Positions 22,834 to 36,200 of a DNA stretch of 64,000 nt are shown here, piece after piece. Below the pieces are notes generated by a model. It did not search any database and was not told the origin of the DNA. It saw nothing but the letters and a program-made list of their open reading frames with translations. Position 1 is the stretch's first letter. Each line of letters starts with the position of its first letter. The DNA comes from Mesostigma viride (taxonomy: Eukaryota; Streptophyta; Mesostigmatophyceae; Mesostigmatales; Mesostigmataceae): the NCBI GenBank assembly GCA_009746045.1, contig RPFO01000333.1:591446-655445 (forward strand). Direction: 5' to 3'. The translations under genes were made by a program, and so were the position numbers.

Positions 22834-24795
22834 AGGATTAATTAATTAATTAATTATCAACATCACTCCGTTGGGAGTAGATGTAGCACATAGCCCTGAG
22901 AAGGGGCATATGGCTTTTAATACATTCTAGGCTACTTCATGCAAGGGTGGGAATGTAAGCTACCCCTGCTCTAGGTGCACCAAGGCACCTGCACCCTCAT
23001 GATGTATCGCGCTATGCCCAGTTAAGGGGGAGCGTGGCATGTGGGGGAAGATCATCATGGCTATACAGGAGCTATGGCATGGCTTCTCAGCAGAGAGTGA
23101 CTCCCTGCATGGGCACAACATTACTAAATAAGGCTAGGCATCGTCTGGAGTGTGGCTCATCATAGGCACACATGTACATGACTAAAAAGGCTAGGCCTCA
23201 GCTGGTATAGTGCCTGTAGTAGGCGGGCATGTACAAGGCCACTGTCTAACTATTCTACACTACTGCTGTATTCCCCTAGGCTGGGGCTGGAGTTGCTGGG
23301 GCCGCGGTGGTCGAGGGGGTCGCTTGCCAGGGCTTGTGGCCGACGTAGATGGCCGCCCCCTTCCAGTACACCGGCTGGCCCGCCTTGGTCTGCCGGAGCT
23401 GGGTGTAGGTCGGCCATAGCTCCCGTCGCCGTTGTTGCTGTGCCAGGGTCAAGTCGTCGTCCACGGTGAAGGGAGTATTCGCGAGCCGCTTGCGGCGTCT
23501 GAGAAACGAAATCTTGTCCGCTGGGCTATCAAAGATGAGAAGAAGCGGAGGCGCCCCTGCCTTACCCCGCGCGCGGGGGAGGCGGTGGGCGGTCAGCTTG
23601 ATCTCACCAAGAAGGCCCATGCGTGCAAGGATTTTGCTCTCAAACGCACGTGCAAGCTTCTCGGAATTCTCACCTTCTTCCATGTCCAAGTTCTTGAGTA
23701 TGGCGTTGAGGCTGCGCTTGTCGAGCTCGGCCTCCTCGCGGAGGTCAAGCGTCTGCCGCTGGAGCTGGGCTGCGACGGCGGAGGTGGTGGAGGTGGTATG
23801 TTGCTTAAGCATGTCCGCCCAGGTCGTGATGGGAGGAGCATCGCCGGCCAGGCCCGCCGGGGCTGGCTTGGCGGCAATGTCCTTCACTGCCTGGGCGGTG
23901 AGGCCTGCTGTGTTCTGCAAGACCTCGATAGCGATTGCATTATCCTTGAGGCGCTGGTCGATGTCACGGAGCTGGGCGGTGATGGAGTCGGTGGAGGGGG
24001 GGGGGTGGAGGCGAGGAGGGTGGCGGTGGCGGTGGGGATGGTGGGAAGCTCAGCAGCCAGCGTGCCGCCAATTGCCGCCACATGTGCTGCAAGAGGGGTC
24101 ACGTGCTGCTCGAAAGCTTCCTTGAGGAGGGTGCGGATGGAGGCTTCGGAGGGGAAGGGGGGCGGTTTGGGAGTCCAGATCTCGGATTCGGAGCGTCCAA
24201 CAAGGGAGCAGAGGGCGAAGCGTTGGAGCTTGGGGCGACTCATGCGGTGGATGATTGGGAGAGCCTCGGCGGGGTCGACAAGCCGGCCATCACCAGGCCA
24301 GCGTCCACGGTTGTGGGACGTGAGGTGCACGCACAGGGCTAGAAGCGAGGCGTGATTGCCGAAAAACAAGTCTTCCATGAACCAACCGGCGCTGCGTTGC
24401 CAGAAGCCGGGGCTGTTGATGTCAAAGGAGCGCTCTTCCCAGGGCGGCTCAGCAGAGCGACTGCGCTTAGGTTCAGGCGATGCTGATGGCGAGGCGAGCC
24501 CGGAAGGCTGGGCGAGCACCAGTGCACTACTAGTGTCACCGTTGCCATCTGGGCCGGTTGGCGAAGCTGCAGCCGAGGCTGCAGACGTATTTTCATTGCT
24601 AAGCGCAGCCGCCAGGCTGCGTTGCGTCGAGAGGCGTTTGCTCATCGTATATTGCGTAATAGCGTCGGAAAATTATATCAGCATGTGCGTCTTAGAAAGA
24701 CGAAGCGATTGTGATATTCACAGCTGAATTCGGCGCTCAAACGTGAAAGTTATGAGCTCCGACAGCCATGGCTACCTCGTGGCTCGTGAGCCGCC
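22834..24795 (-). mobile_element. Full-length family A (subfamily II) ORF1-only retroposon
   Basis: The TTAATTAATTAATTAATTA tail begins at about 22838, followed by the hairpin complement. The 5' leader ends near 24790 with the same GAGCCACGAGGTAGCCATGG start region as the other full-length copies. I could not identify a convincing TSD. Confidence 0.75.
23276..24645 (-). pseudogene. L1 ORF1p-like protein with one frameshift, start intact
   Basis: Begins MSKRLSTQRSLAAALSNENT at 24645 and is open to about 23985. A long plus-strand G-run there (near 23995-24005) marks a frameshift into the second frame, which runs to the stop at 23276-23278 and carries the coiled coil and the RRM/C-terminal motifs (AHRLPRARGKAG, FLRRRKRL, DDDLTLAQQQRRRELWPTYT). 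This is the best preserved ORF1 in the window: a single break. Confidence 0.72.
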
Positions 24796-25625
24796 ATACA
24801 ACGTATGCTTGATCAGGGCGTTAGGATCTCACGTATAGATTCTGCCAGGCTGTGTGTCAGTGGTGTTGTTCTGTTTTGTGTGACTAGGATGGATACGAAG
24901 ATCTTGTTTAGAATTCCATGATTCTGATTGGCTCTCTTCAGGCTAAGGTTGAGGCATGCTCGACAAGCACGTCGATATCAGGGACGTGGGGTCGCCATTG
25001 TCACTACGTTGGTTTTGATCCATCATGGTATAATAATTAAAGCTTGTCTTTGTTGTCCATGTTCATAAAGCTCTTTGGTACTAGACTACTTGCATGCAGT
25101 TCCATGCACAGAGGGCGTCTGGGGCACACGCTTGTCGTTGTGTCTACAAGGGGTTGTGGTTCCTTCAATCACGTCACTGTGGAATTTCCAGCTCAACGTT
25201 GCATGGATACTTGAAGTTCTGTGACCCAAGAAAGCAACCCAGGTAAAAGATCTTTCGTATTGGACTATGGATGATGTTGATGATCATTTTTAGTCGTTAC
25301 AGTGGCCTTGTACATGCCCGCCTACTACAGGCACTATACCAGCTGAGGCCTAGCATTTTTAGTCATGTACATGTGTGCCTATGATGAGCCACACTCCAGA
25401 TGATGCCTAGTTTTGTTTCATTATGCATCGCCCATGCAGGGAGTCACTCTCTGCTGAGAATTAATTAATTAATTAGACTCGTGCTCCCGTTGGGGAGTCA
25501 CGGAGCATTAACCCCGATGGATGGATGGATGGATGGGTGCAACATTCCTACCGGTCTAATCTATCTACATCTATCTAACAGCATGCTAACTACAACATCT
25601 ATCTAGGCAGCCGCACGAGGGGGAG

Positions 25626-27530
25626 CTATCTGGCGTGCCTCCCGCGGGATTGCACACGCGGGCGCTTCCCCACTGGGGGGGGCTCATTGTCCTCTGTGAC
25701 CTGGGCCCACTTGGCCTTGTCCATCATCTTCTTCCAAATCACGGAGAGGCCGAGGCCCCCCATGTCCTCTACTAGCTGTTCCTTGAAGGTGCGGGCCTTG
25801 CGGCGTCTAACATCACTAGGCCCAGCCCACGTCAGGAGGTGCCGACCAGGCTGGGCTGGTCGCAGTCCTGCGGGGGGGCCACGTGAGGTGTCTACCTGGT
25901 TGGTGCGAGCTAGGTGCCCTACAAGCTGCAGGCGGCGTTGCTTAATTGTGCTGGTGATATAGGGCATGCCCTGGTACAGGTCCTCATTGCGGACATGAGC
26001 AGCATATCCTACTCTGAAAATGGAACGCAGCATGCTGGTGACCGCGCCGTCCAGCTTGCGGGCCAGGTCGGCGGTGAGGGTCCACGTCTCGGCGCCATAC
26101 GTGAGAACAGGAAGGACGAGGACCTTGAACAGGTCCTGTTTCTCGATCTTGCCCAGGGGCTTGCGCCACAGGGCCCGGTACTGACGTAAAGCGTGCCAGG
26201 CGAGGGAGATGCGATGGTCCACATCAGCCTCGCAGCTGGGGAGCAGGCTGCCCAGCAGCTTAACGCGGTCCCGATACGGGACTCGAGAGCCGTCCGGCAG
26301 TGAGGAGATCAGAGTGAGATCGTACGTTATACGCGTTATACGGTCACGGTGGAGTATAATGTATAATACGGTATAATACGGTATAATACGGTATTATACG
26401 TTTTCGTACGGACACATCCTCAGAGGGGCGGCGCTGGGTTGGTGAGCCCAACCGCCAGGGCCTCTGTCTTCTTGCTGACCTCAAGCCCCACTGCACGGGC
26501 CTCGAGAGCCAGGCAGTCAAGCCATGTCTGCACGTGCTCCGTGTCCTCGAAGAGGGTGGTGTCGTCTGCGTAAATGATGTCTGCTAGCCGAATCTCCGTG
26601 TCCGCACCGCCATGCCAGAATTTGTTAGCCACCTGCACTCCTGGTTCCCTGCCCACGATGCGGGCAAATCGCTTGCGCGCCTGAATCATTACGTATTCGA
26701 CAACAATAATGAACAGGTAGGGCGACAACACGCAGCCCTGCCACACACCCTTCTGTAAAGGGCATGGGGGCGTGGTCCCGTAAGAAGTGCGCACCGAAGT
26801 GGTGGACCCTTCATACAGGTTGCGGATGACAGCAATCAGGGGGCGGGGGATCCGGAACAACTCGAGGATGTCCCAAAGCGCAGGCCAGAAAACCGAATCG
26901 AAGGCTTTGATGAAGTCCACCAGCACAAGGTGCAAAGGGGACTCACCAGGCTGAAGGCGTTGCAGTTCCTCCACCAGTCGGCGAGTAGCGAAGAGCGCCT
27001 GTACTGTGTTGCGACCTGAACGGAAGCCGTGCTGAGTCTCGCTGAGGTGACCGTCCAGGGCCGTGCGCAGGCGTTCAGGATGAGCCGCATAAGAAGCTTG
27101 AGGGGGGCACTTTGAATGCACACCCCTCTGTAGTTGCCGGGGTCGGCAGGCGACCCCTTGTTCTTGTACAGCATCGTGCGAAAACTGTGTTGCCAGGCCG
27201 CTGGAGGTGGTTGCGACGACAGCAGAAGGCGGTTGCAGATGTCCCGGAAGAGCAGCATAACACCTGTGTCCTCGAATTCGGCTGCAAGTTTTACAACTGC
27301 GGCCGGAATCTCGTCAGAGCCGGTGGCTGCGTCATAACGCAGGCGCTGGACCGCCTCCGTGACCTCGCGAGAGGTGAAAGGAGGCATGTCAGACGGGTCG
27401 CCAAGTGGGCCGACCAGCGGGGGGACTAGGTAGTCCGCCGCTGACCTAGGCGGGGCCGGGGGCCCTGCGGGGCCGGCCAGGGCGGCCGGGCGGGCGGCGG
27501 CGGCTGGGAGCAGGGGTGGGGGCGGCGCAG
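25626..27530 (-). pseudogene. LINE ORF2 reverse transcriptase, broken
   Basis: Order on the minus strand: RT fingers YKNKGSPADPGNYRGVCI (about 27180-27100), a frameshift near 27085, then HGFRSGRNTVQALF, motif A VLVDFIKAFDSVFW, motif B QGCVLSPYLF, the catalytic IIYADDTTLFE (motif C; both Asp present) and VGLEVSKKTEALAVG. The frame then stops in an AT-rich insertion of TATAATACGG repeats (about 26284-26418). The connector and C-terminus resume at 26222-25626 (VLVLPVLTYGAETWTL, RRLQLVGHLAR, WKKMMDKAKWAQV). It is inactive as it stands. Confidence 0.8.
26325..26410. repeat. TATAATACGG repeats inserted in LINE ORF2
   Basis: Several copies of GTATAATACG, itself close to palindromic, separate the RT and C-terminal frames. 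Related CGTATTATAC/CGTATGG sequence flanks other elements at 240-262, 2205-2265 and 28635-28665. Confidence 0.6.
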
Positions 27531-27917
27531 CTGTCCCCACGACCTCGGCTGAGAAGCCATGCCCTAGCTCTTGTATAGCTATGCTGATCTTCCCCACCTA
27601 TGACGGGCCCCCCTTAGCTGGGTGTTGCCCGAGACTCTGGGTGGTGCAGGTGCCCTAGTGCACCTAGAGCAAGTGTTGTTTACATTCCCACCCTTGCAGG
27701 AAGTAGCTTAGAATGTATTATAGGCCATATGCCCCTTCTCTGGGCTATGTGCTACAGACACTCCCAACGGAGTTATGTTCCTAATTAATTAATTAATTGA
27801 TGGCCAACCTTGCCAGCGCAAGCATAGCAACACGATCGCTAGGCATACCGGCATGCCAAGAGAGTGCTCATACACTATACTCAACCCAAGGTTACCTTGT
27901 AACTTCAGGCCAAGAAC

Positions 27918-28140
27918 TCTATCAGGGAGACAACCAGCGCAGGCCAGAAATTGGGAGAATCCGGACCATGGTAGCTCGAGCCTGCCGTTATCTTGTCCGC
28001 GTTTTCGAGTCGTTCAGGATGATGAATATGAATGGAGATGGAAATGTGTAGCCTTGTGCATTGAAATTATGGCTGGCTTACGTGAAGAGCGACTAGATGA
28101 CCTAGACGGTGGGGCCGGAAACAGCTTGCTTGATCACGGC
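27918..28140 (+). repeat. Best preserved copy of dispersed repeat family C
   Basis: GACAACCAGCGCAGGCCAGA, then CCGGACCATGGTAGCTCGAG and TTCAGGATGATGAATATGAA. It aligns along its length with the reverse complement of about 6150-6352. Confidence 0.6.
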
Positions 28141-30258
28141 GTGCGTTTCGAGCCTAACTGGCCGGGAGTGTCTAGTGGTGAGCACCATTGCTGCGATCGC
28201 TCTCCTGGCACCATTTACGAGGAAATACCCGCAAATGGAAAACCACTGAAAAGGTCTAGCTAGTCAGCCATTACGTTAGCCATGCTATGATTCCAAACGT
28301 CCAAGAACTGCACACGGTGCAAAGGCAAAAATCCGGAGGACAGCACTTTCAAAAGTGCGGCGGGAACCAAATGCCCGCCTATGCCAGAAAACATCGTGTT
28401 GCTGCAGCGACGCGACGATGTGGACAACGAATCCAGTGCCAAGCTCGGAACGTCCGCAAAGGAGATCTGGCATCACAGGGTTCAGATGTGCGGAGATACT
28501 ACGCGATCCAGCCGGTCCACGACCTGTTTGTAGAGCTTGTGCCAAGGGGCAGCACCGAACAGATGTGGGTGACATTGCAAAAAACACCGGACTTGACGGA
28601 GCATAATGTCTCGGTCGAGTATCGCTCATAATGCACTTCATACGGCGTATAATACGCCGTATGATGAATATTCACTGGTTTATGCCAACCAAGCTAATCA
28701 ACTGAAACAGCAACAACTCCTTAACTGCCCTACCTGAGACATCTGGGCAACAAACTGGAACTATGGAGGGCAAGGAACCAAGGAGATAATGGCATACAAA
28801 GCTTGCATGAGGTCAACGATGTCAACCATGGTTGGCTCAGCACATTGCAGTCTTTTCACATTATCATATCAAGGGAAAGGTCAAATAAACCAATGGTGGC
28901 AGCTATCTACATTCAGTCACACAAATGCGATAACTCCAACATGATCGTCAATAAAACACTTCCTCCCCTGCACGATAAAATGGAAAGAACCATTGGCGGC
29001 CCTCCAGCGCATGAGCGCTGTGATGCCGCTGCGAAGATAGGGTGCGTCACTCTCACACAACAAGAAGCGTCCATACGCACAACATCCTTGCCAGAACACG
29101 TTTTATGAAATGCCTTAAACCTTCCCGAGAAGCTATAGGCGGCGACTGAAGCGGCCCTGACCACGACATCAACGAAAACAATCTAAAGCTGCCAGGTATT
29201 CGACAACACCACGGCGAGCAACGGCGAGCTAGCTTGCGGAAACTGCCCATAAAGAACGCAAAAAACTTCGAACGATGAGCTCATAGAAGAACTGATAGCA
29301 CATAACATTCGCTACATATCTATACCTTGCCCTCGCAGATCCCTCGCCCAGGCGCGCAACAACGGCCGTTCTTCCATGGAAGGTTGCGACATGTACTGCG
29401 CAGGCCTGAAGAATTACTTACCGAGAATGGCCGAAAATGTAGCAAAAAGCACCCGTTCGGTTTAGAATTCGATGCTACCGATATGAATGCATCCTTCACG
29501 GTGAAAAAGACCCCCAAAACTGCGAATTTACTGCCGCAATCACGAATTCTATTTTATTCCGCGCGACCAAAATGGGCAGTTTACCCCCCATGCTGATGGC
29601 AGTAAAAGAAAGAAGATATTGTGAACCAGCTACTTGCCGCCACAACCCAACATCATTAGGTCATCCTCTTCAACATTCAAGCATTTTTTTTGGCAATTCT
29701 CTCTAGCCCTACATTGCTAGTTTCACCTAACATAAACGCCGTCATGGCCACTTCCGCAAGGGGTGCGCGACTTTTTCACGCCCACCGGGCATCGGGCACC
29801 CACTTTTGCCGGTATGGCTGGTACTTACCGCGAATTTATTTCGCGCGGAATATATTCGCCGCGCCACGTCCCCTAAACAATGGGGGGAAAAAATTAGGCC
29901 AAACAGGATTCGAACAGGTGCCGTAGGCAGAGAAAAGAGACAAAAGAGGCGGTTGGCTCATTAGGTGACATATCCGACAGATATCGGTGTTGGGTCCACA
30001 GAATGTACCGAAGTCATGATCTCATCGCCAGCGTCTCTTTACCGATCAAGTGAAAGCATAGCAATATTTGTGAAGTAACTCTATATGTACATGTTTTTCT
30101 GACTGGACAGATACTTTAATTCGAGCACCCCTTATTCGTGGCCGCATTTCTGCAAACCACATCGGTCACGTGCATAATGTAGCTCATGCGTACTATCGCG
30201 AGTCCTACTGCAGTAATAGCATGTCGTTTCCGGTTGTCATGCCCTTCAGCTAGCGGCC
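28141..30258. other. Intergenic region upstream of SEN54
   Basis: No convincing gene. It contains a near-perfect 25-base palindrome at about 28640-28664 and a B-box-like TTCGAATCC on the minus strand near 29900 whose stem does not pair. The SEN54 promoter should lie just before 30259; no clear core motif was seen. Confidence 0.45.
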
Positions 30259-33200
30259 ATGGCGACTAAACGCGCGGAGTTTACTCCTGATGATGAGGCA
30301 TGGCCCGAAACGCCGGATGAAGGTGCTGCTCGGAAAGATGGGTGGGTCAGCTCCGCCGCCATTTGAAGGCAGTGAATGAGGATAGCTTGGAGTTTGAAAA
30401 AGAAATACCGAGAATTTAGTAATGTGCATTCTAGATGGATTAGTTTGCCTCTATTGTTGGTAGTGTGAATTGAATTCGCTTATTATCGGCGCAGGCGGCT
30501 GTAACAAAGCCTAACTTGTCTAAACAGCTTCCGTCCGTCTGCTCACGAATAATGGCCCGCATCCATACATTTTTTTGATAGTATTGTGGGATTGGACACC
30601 TCTACTTTGGAGCTAAGACAAGAGTTGGTAACGATCATTGAGACCATTGTTTTTACTTCTCAAGAACACCACCCCTTTGCTTGTGAAACTTTTTTAATTC
30701 ATGCTGGCCTTCGGCTGCTCCCGACGAAGGGTTCTCAGGCCTCCGTCGTCTGGTGGCCCTGCAAAACGGCTGCGGGCTGCCAGCATATTCCGGAGGGCAC
30801 GGGGCGGCAGCGACCGGGATGCGCTGGAGAACGAAGACCTACTGGGCAGCGACATGGAGCTGGGCTGCCTCTTCCAAAAGATACTTGCGCCTAGGGCCAC
30901 CAGCAAGTAAGTGCCACGCGTGCACACTGCGCAGTGTCGTAGATAGCCAGCAACATGCTCTTGTGTTAACCAATATTTACCTGTTCATAGGTGTAACCGT
31001 ACCTTCAATCTTTCCCTGATCTCACCCTCCTGGTGCACGCATGCATCCTTACTCCATATTCATGGCATGCATGCATCCCCTCTGACCATTCATGCTTGCA
31101 TCCCTCACCATTTATCCATCCCCTCTGACCATTCATGCTTGCATCCCTCACCATTTATCCATCCCCTCTGACCATTCATGCTTGCATCCCTCACCATTTA
31201 TCCATCCCTTCTGACCATTCATGCTTGCATCCCTCACCATTTATCCATCCCCTCTGACCATTCATGCTTGCATCCCTCACCATTCATCCATCCCTTCTGA
31301 CCATTCATGCTTGCATCCCTCACCATTTATCCATCCCCTCTGACCATTCATGCTTGCATCCCTCACCATTTATCCATCCCCTCCGACCATTCATGCTTGC
31401 ATCCCTCACCATTTATCCATCCCCTCTGACCATTCATGCTTGCATCCCTCACCATTTATCCATCCCCTCTGACCATTCATGCTTGCATCCCTCACCATTT
31501 ATCCATCCCCTCTGACCATTCATGCTTGCATCCCTCACCATTTATCCATCCCCTCTGACCATTCATGCTTGCATCCCTCACCATTTATCCATCCCCTCTG
31601 ACCATTCATGCTTGCATCCCTCACCATTTATCCATCCCCTCTGACCATTCATGCTTGCATCCCTCACCATTTATCCATCCCCTCTGACCATTCATGCTTG
31701 CATCCCTCACCATTTATCCATCCCCTCTGACCATTCATGCTTGCATCCCTCACCATTTATCCATCCCCTCTGACCATTCATGCTTGCATCCCTCACCATT
31801 TATCCATCCCCTCTGACCATTCATGCTTGCATCCCTCACCATTTATCCATCCCCTCTGACCATTCATGCTTGCATCCCTCACCATTTATCCATCCCCTCT
31901 GACCATTCATGCTTGCATCCCTCACCATTTATCCATCCCCTCTGACCATTCATGCTTGCATCCCTCACCATTTATCCATCCCCTCTGACCATTCATGCTT
32001 GCATCCCTCACCATTTATCCATCCCTTCTGACCATTCATGCTTGCATCCCTCACCATTTATCCATCCCCTCTGACCATTCATGCTTGCATCCCTCACCAT
32101 TCATCCATCCCCTCTGACCATTCATGCTTGCATCCCTCACCATTTATCCATCCCCTCTGACCATTCATGCTTGCATCCCTCACCATTTATCCATCCCCTC
32201 TGACCATTCATGCTTGCATCCCTCACCATTTATCCAGGTGAGTACATGGTGTGCCCCAACAATAAGGTTGATGCATGGTAACAAACTATAGAATGCGTGC
32301 ACATGTTGATATTGCCCGTTTGTCACACATACACACATGTTGCGGCCTTCAACGCCCCCCCACCCCCACCCACCCATCCATGCCCCCTCCACCCCCCCCT
32401 GCACACCACCACACACACATGTCAAGCAACTGCACCCATTCCATTTCCCTTTCCCCCCTCCCCCAGCCTCCCCCGGCTTCCACTCAATCCACCGCATGCG
32501 CTCGCGTTCCCCATCCCCGGCTGATGTATGCATGTCCATACCCACCCCCATGCGCCATGCCTCACCACACACTGCTGCTGCCCTGCATGCCGTGTGGCTG
32601 GGCGCTGCCGTGGGTCAGGTTAAATCTGGCGGTGGGCGTCTGGTGGCCCGCGGAGCGGCTGGTGTACCTCCCCTTGGCCAAGGGCAAGGCGATGAGCATC
32701 GTGGGCTTCACGCGCGTGGTGACAGATGGCAGCACCACGGCCACCCGCCTGTGCTGCCGCGTGCAGGAGGCCCTGTAAGCGCTAATGTCCACTCCGCTCG
32801 CGTCGCATGCAGTTTGTCTCTTCCCCCCACCGCTCCGCAGCTGTGTACGGCACCCATGTGCATCCTTTGGCTTGGGATCGCACGGCTGAAACCCCGGGGC
32901 CTCCTTTGTTGCAGGGTGGCATGTGCCAGGGGGCACCCCACTGTCGTGCAACGGGAAGTACGGCCAGTTAGGGGCGCAAGAGCAGCAGGTGGAGCATAGG
33001 GATGCACAGTGGGCGTCAGGCGCGAGGACAAGTGAGAGGGGGCGGGTGGCTGAGTATCCGCCGGTTGGCCGTGCCGTGCCAAACTCGGCGGATCTTTCCG
33101 TACCCACCCTGTCTGGTAGTACGAGAGCACCACACTGCAGCGTACGATCTTCCGGTGTTCCGAACTACTGCCATGCGTAGGCTGGCAGAGGGTGGAGGGG

Positions 33201-36200
33201 GGGCGGGCTGCTCGTGCTCTCCGGCATTCAGGAAGGGCGGTGAGATGGGATGTCGTACGCTGGCCTGCTTTTTCATGGCTTGGGCTCCAACGATTGCGCG
33301 ATGGCGAGCCCCAACAAAGGGCGCCTACTGTCTCACATGCACCCCTGGTTTTATGTTGCAGTTGCCCTGCCATGGGAGGTATGCCCTGCCATGGGGGCGC
33401 AGCTCTTCCTGCATGTAACTAGGGTCATGCGCCGCGTTGGGCTTGGTATGTCTCTGGCTGGCAAGCGTTGTTGCGAAGCGTCGTTTCGAAGCATTGTCGG
33501 ATGTCATAGCCTCATGGTGTGCCGCCTATGCTGCATACGCCCCTCTTTTTCTCTGCACGGCTGCCACCTGCGCGCCCTGTCCCTTCCCTGCCACGCCCAG
33601 TTTCCTTCTTGAGAGTGGCAAGCTGGCCATCGCCATCCGCACAGGTGGCAGCGACGGGCGGGCCCACGCGGATGGCAGCAGCGTGCGCCTGCTGTCGGTG
33701 CAGGAGGTGTTTGAGCTCATGGCTGCGTGCGGCGTGCCAGTGGAACACTACATGGCCTACGTGCACCTGCGACGGCTGGGCTACATCGTGTGCTGGCGCA
33801 CGGATGATGGCCAGTGGGAGTGGCCCGACCCATCCAGCTACGAGGGTTGGCAGCAGGACTGGGAGGGGTGGGAAGCAGAGCCAATCGGCGAGGAGGAGGA
33901 CGAGGGGGACGAGGGCGACGAGGGGGAGGGGAAAGTGGAGGGTGATGGTGAGGGTGCGAACGAAGGGCTTAAAGAAGAAGCCATGGAGGAGGACGGGGGC
34001 GGGTGCTTGGACACTGCGGCGATGGCGGCAAGTGATGCTCGGGCGCGCGGAGATGGCGGCACGGCCACCGCTCTTGTTCCCAGGGAGCCTGGCACCAGCA
34101 CACAGGGGGGCACCAGCATGCAGGTCGAGGGCTCGCAGGCCGCAGCTGCAGAACCTTCCTTGCCCACCCCAGTGTCCGACGGGACGGAGCCTGCAGGAAT
34201 CCGGGGTTTGCCTGCCTTGCAGCTAAGGCAGGGAGACGCCTGCGCACTGTCGGGTGAGCAGGCACTCGCTGCAGCAGGGAGGGAGGAGGCAGGGCCCCTG
34301 CCAGGGTGCGATGCCGCACAGCAGGCGTTGAGGAAAGCGCGGGCGTGGTATGCGGCGGCAGGCGTGCACCATCCGTGGCTGTGCCTGCAAGAGGAAGAAG
34401 ACGTGGGGTTCTTGCGGCAGCAGTGGCCACTGGTGGTGGAGGAGCAAGGGACGTCAGACGAAGGCACCAGCGACCGCCAGCTGGCGGAAGGTGGTGGCAT
34501 CGGGCTTGCGCGGGAGTGGTCGGGTGATTACGGGGGTTGCTCGGCCATGGGTCTGTCGCGGCTGGGGATGCTTCAACCCCCAGGGGGGGGCGGGGAGGGC
34601 CATCCAGGCGGCACGGGTGGCGACGCAGGGCCCCTGCCCACATCATCGGGACTTGGTTTCGTCTTTAACGTGTTCACGCCAGGGACCCACTTCAAGAAAA
34701 CGGACCCACCACCACCCGGTTTCCGGCTTTGCATCGTGCGGTAAGCCGCGGTGGTCAGCGCCCGCAGTCCTGTGGTGGTTCGAGGGGGAAGGGGTGGGTG
34801 GGGGGGGGGAAGCTTGCGTGGTGTTCCAACGCCACTGAGGGTGGAACGCGGGGCAGAGCAGCAGGGTTTAGGGCTGATGAATCGGTGTTGCTGCTTTGCC
34901 AGGATGACTGGTGTTTGAGTAGAAGTTTGTATCTTGTTTGAATGTTGCTGCTTCCTGGTAGCAAGGGCGTCCGTGTGCTGCTGGCATCCGCCATCTTTGC
35001 CATCGCATCATCTCTGCCAGTATGCCACCCGTTCCAGTGGCATACCTAAGGCATACTTAAGGCATACTTAAGGCATATTTCAGGCATACTTAAGGCATAC
35101 TTAAGGCATACTTAAGGCATACTGGCATACCCGTCCCAGTAGGTTATGGCATACAGCAGGTATCGCGTGCACGCTGGTCTCGTCCTTTGGCCATATTGAT
35201 GCAAGCTTGGTGGGACCACCTGGTCACTGTATGGAGGCGGCCATCCATATGCCATAGGCCCTGCCTACAAAAGGCAATGCCCACAAACCTCCCCTATTCT
35301 CTATTCCCCATCACGCACGCATTCGTGTTCATGTGCCAGCGTTTTTTTGTGATGGCGATGGCACAGCAGAGAGAGAGCCCACCATGGCTCCAGATGGGAA
35401 GGGATGGCTGGTAGCGTGGGCATGCCCTGGGGACGTGATGGGGAGCTGGGGTGCGGTTGCGGGGAGTCTACAGGAGTTCCTAGAATAAAATAAAACAAGC
35501 ACATGAACGCGTGGGAGCCATGGAGGAGCATGTAGGATGTTGCATGCACAGGGACGCATGGACCCCTAAGTGTTGGTGCCCCGTGTTGGCATATGCCAGG
35601 ATGCCATTCGACATGTCACGAACATCCCACTCTTTGGCCCCGCGTTTGTGTCCACAGTGCTCATGGCAACTGTGGAAAGGAAGGGATGGAGTGGGGAGGG
35701 CTGTTACATGCCCATTTTCTGTCTTACACGCGTGCATACTTTATTGGGGCGGGACAGGGCTTGTGGTAACCCCCTGGCCCCGTTTGGAAGAGGCGAGCCC
35801 CTCCCTCCCTAGTATGTCAGAAATGTTGACGTTACACTAGTAACTAGTAACTGGGATTTAGAATTTCTCTTTGCAGTATGCATGTCACCATTAATACTGT
35901 GATTGGAGGCATAATGCGGTTGCATGCCCCAAAGGGGCATGTGGCCGCATCTTAAAATCGGGGGGGCTTGGCCTTTTTTCTGCACAGGAGATGTCTGTCT
36001 CACTGCCTTATGGCCACCTCTGGTTGGTTTCCCGTTTGAATCTCCGATGTGGACACCCCCACAGGAATGGCTTGTTTCCCTCTAGAGCTACTGTAAATGC
36101 AAACGCTGCCAACAGTCATGGCATCCCGGTGAAGTACGCAAACGTCCATGGTGGCACAGTGACCATCCTCAGTTTAGACTCCCAGCCTGATTTCCGAGTG

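Larger units (their letters stand above)
25453..27555 (-). mobile_element. Nested LINE (5'-truncated, RT-bearing) with 8-bp TSD
   Basis: The body 25461-27547 is flanked by GCTGAGAA at 25453-25460 and 27548-27555. The 3' end at the left has a TTAATTAATTAATTA tail, the complement of an ACTCCCCAACGGGAGCACGAG-like hairpin region and a short (ATCC)n run. No endonuclease domain is present: the copy starts just upstream of the RT fingers. Confidence 0.78.
25299..27797 (+). mobile_element. 5'-truncated family A 3' UTR copy, split by a nested LINE
   Basis: Left part 25299-25460 and right part 27556-27797 are contiguous in other family A copies. The right part ends with CTCCCAACGGAG (about 27761-27772) and an AATTAATTAATTAATT tail. 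The LINE at 25461-27547 interrupts it. Confidence 0.75.

Noticed and set aside
29880-29945. tRNA gene on the minus strand (TGTTCGAATCC followed by a T-run)
   Set aside because: The T-stem would pair CCTG with CCTG, which cannot form, and no acceptor or D-arm is visible.
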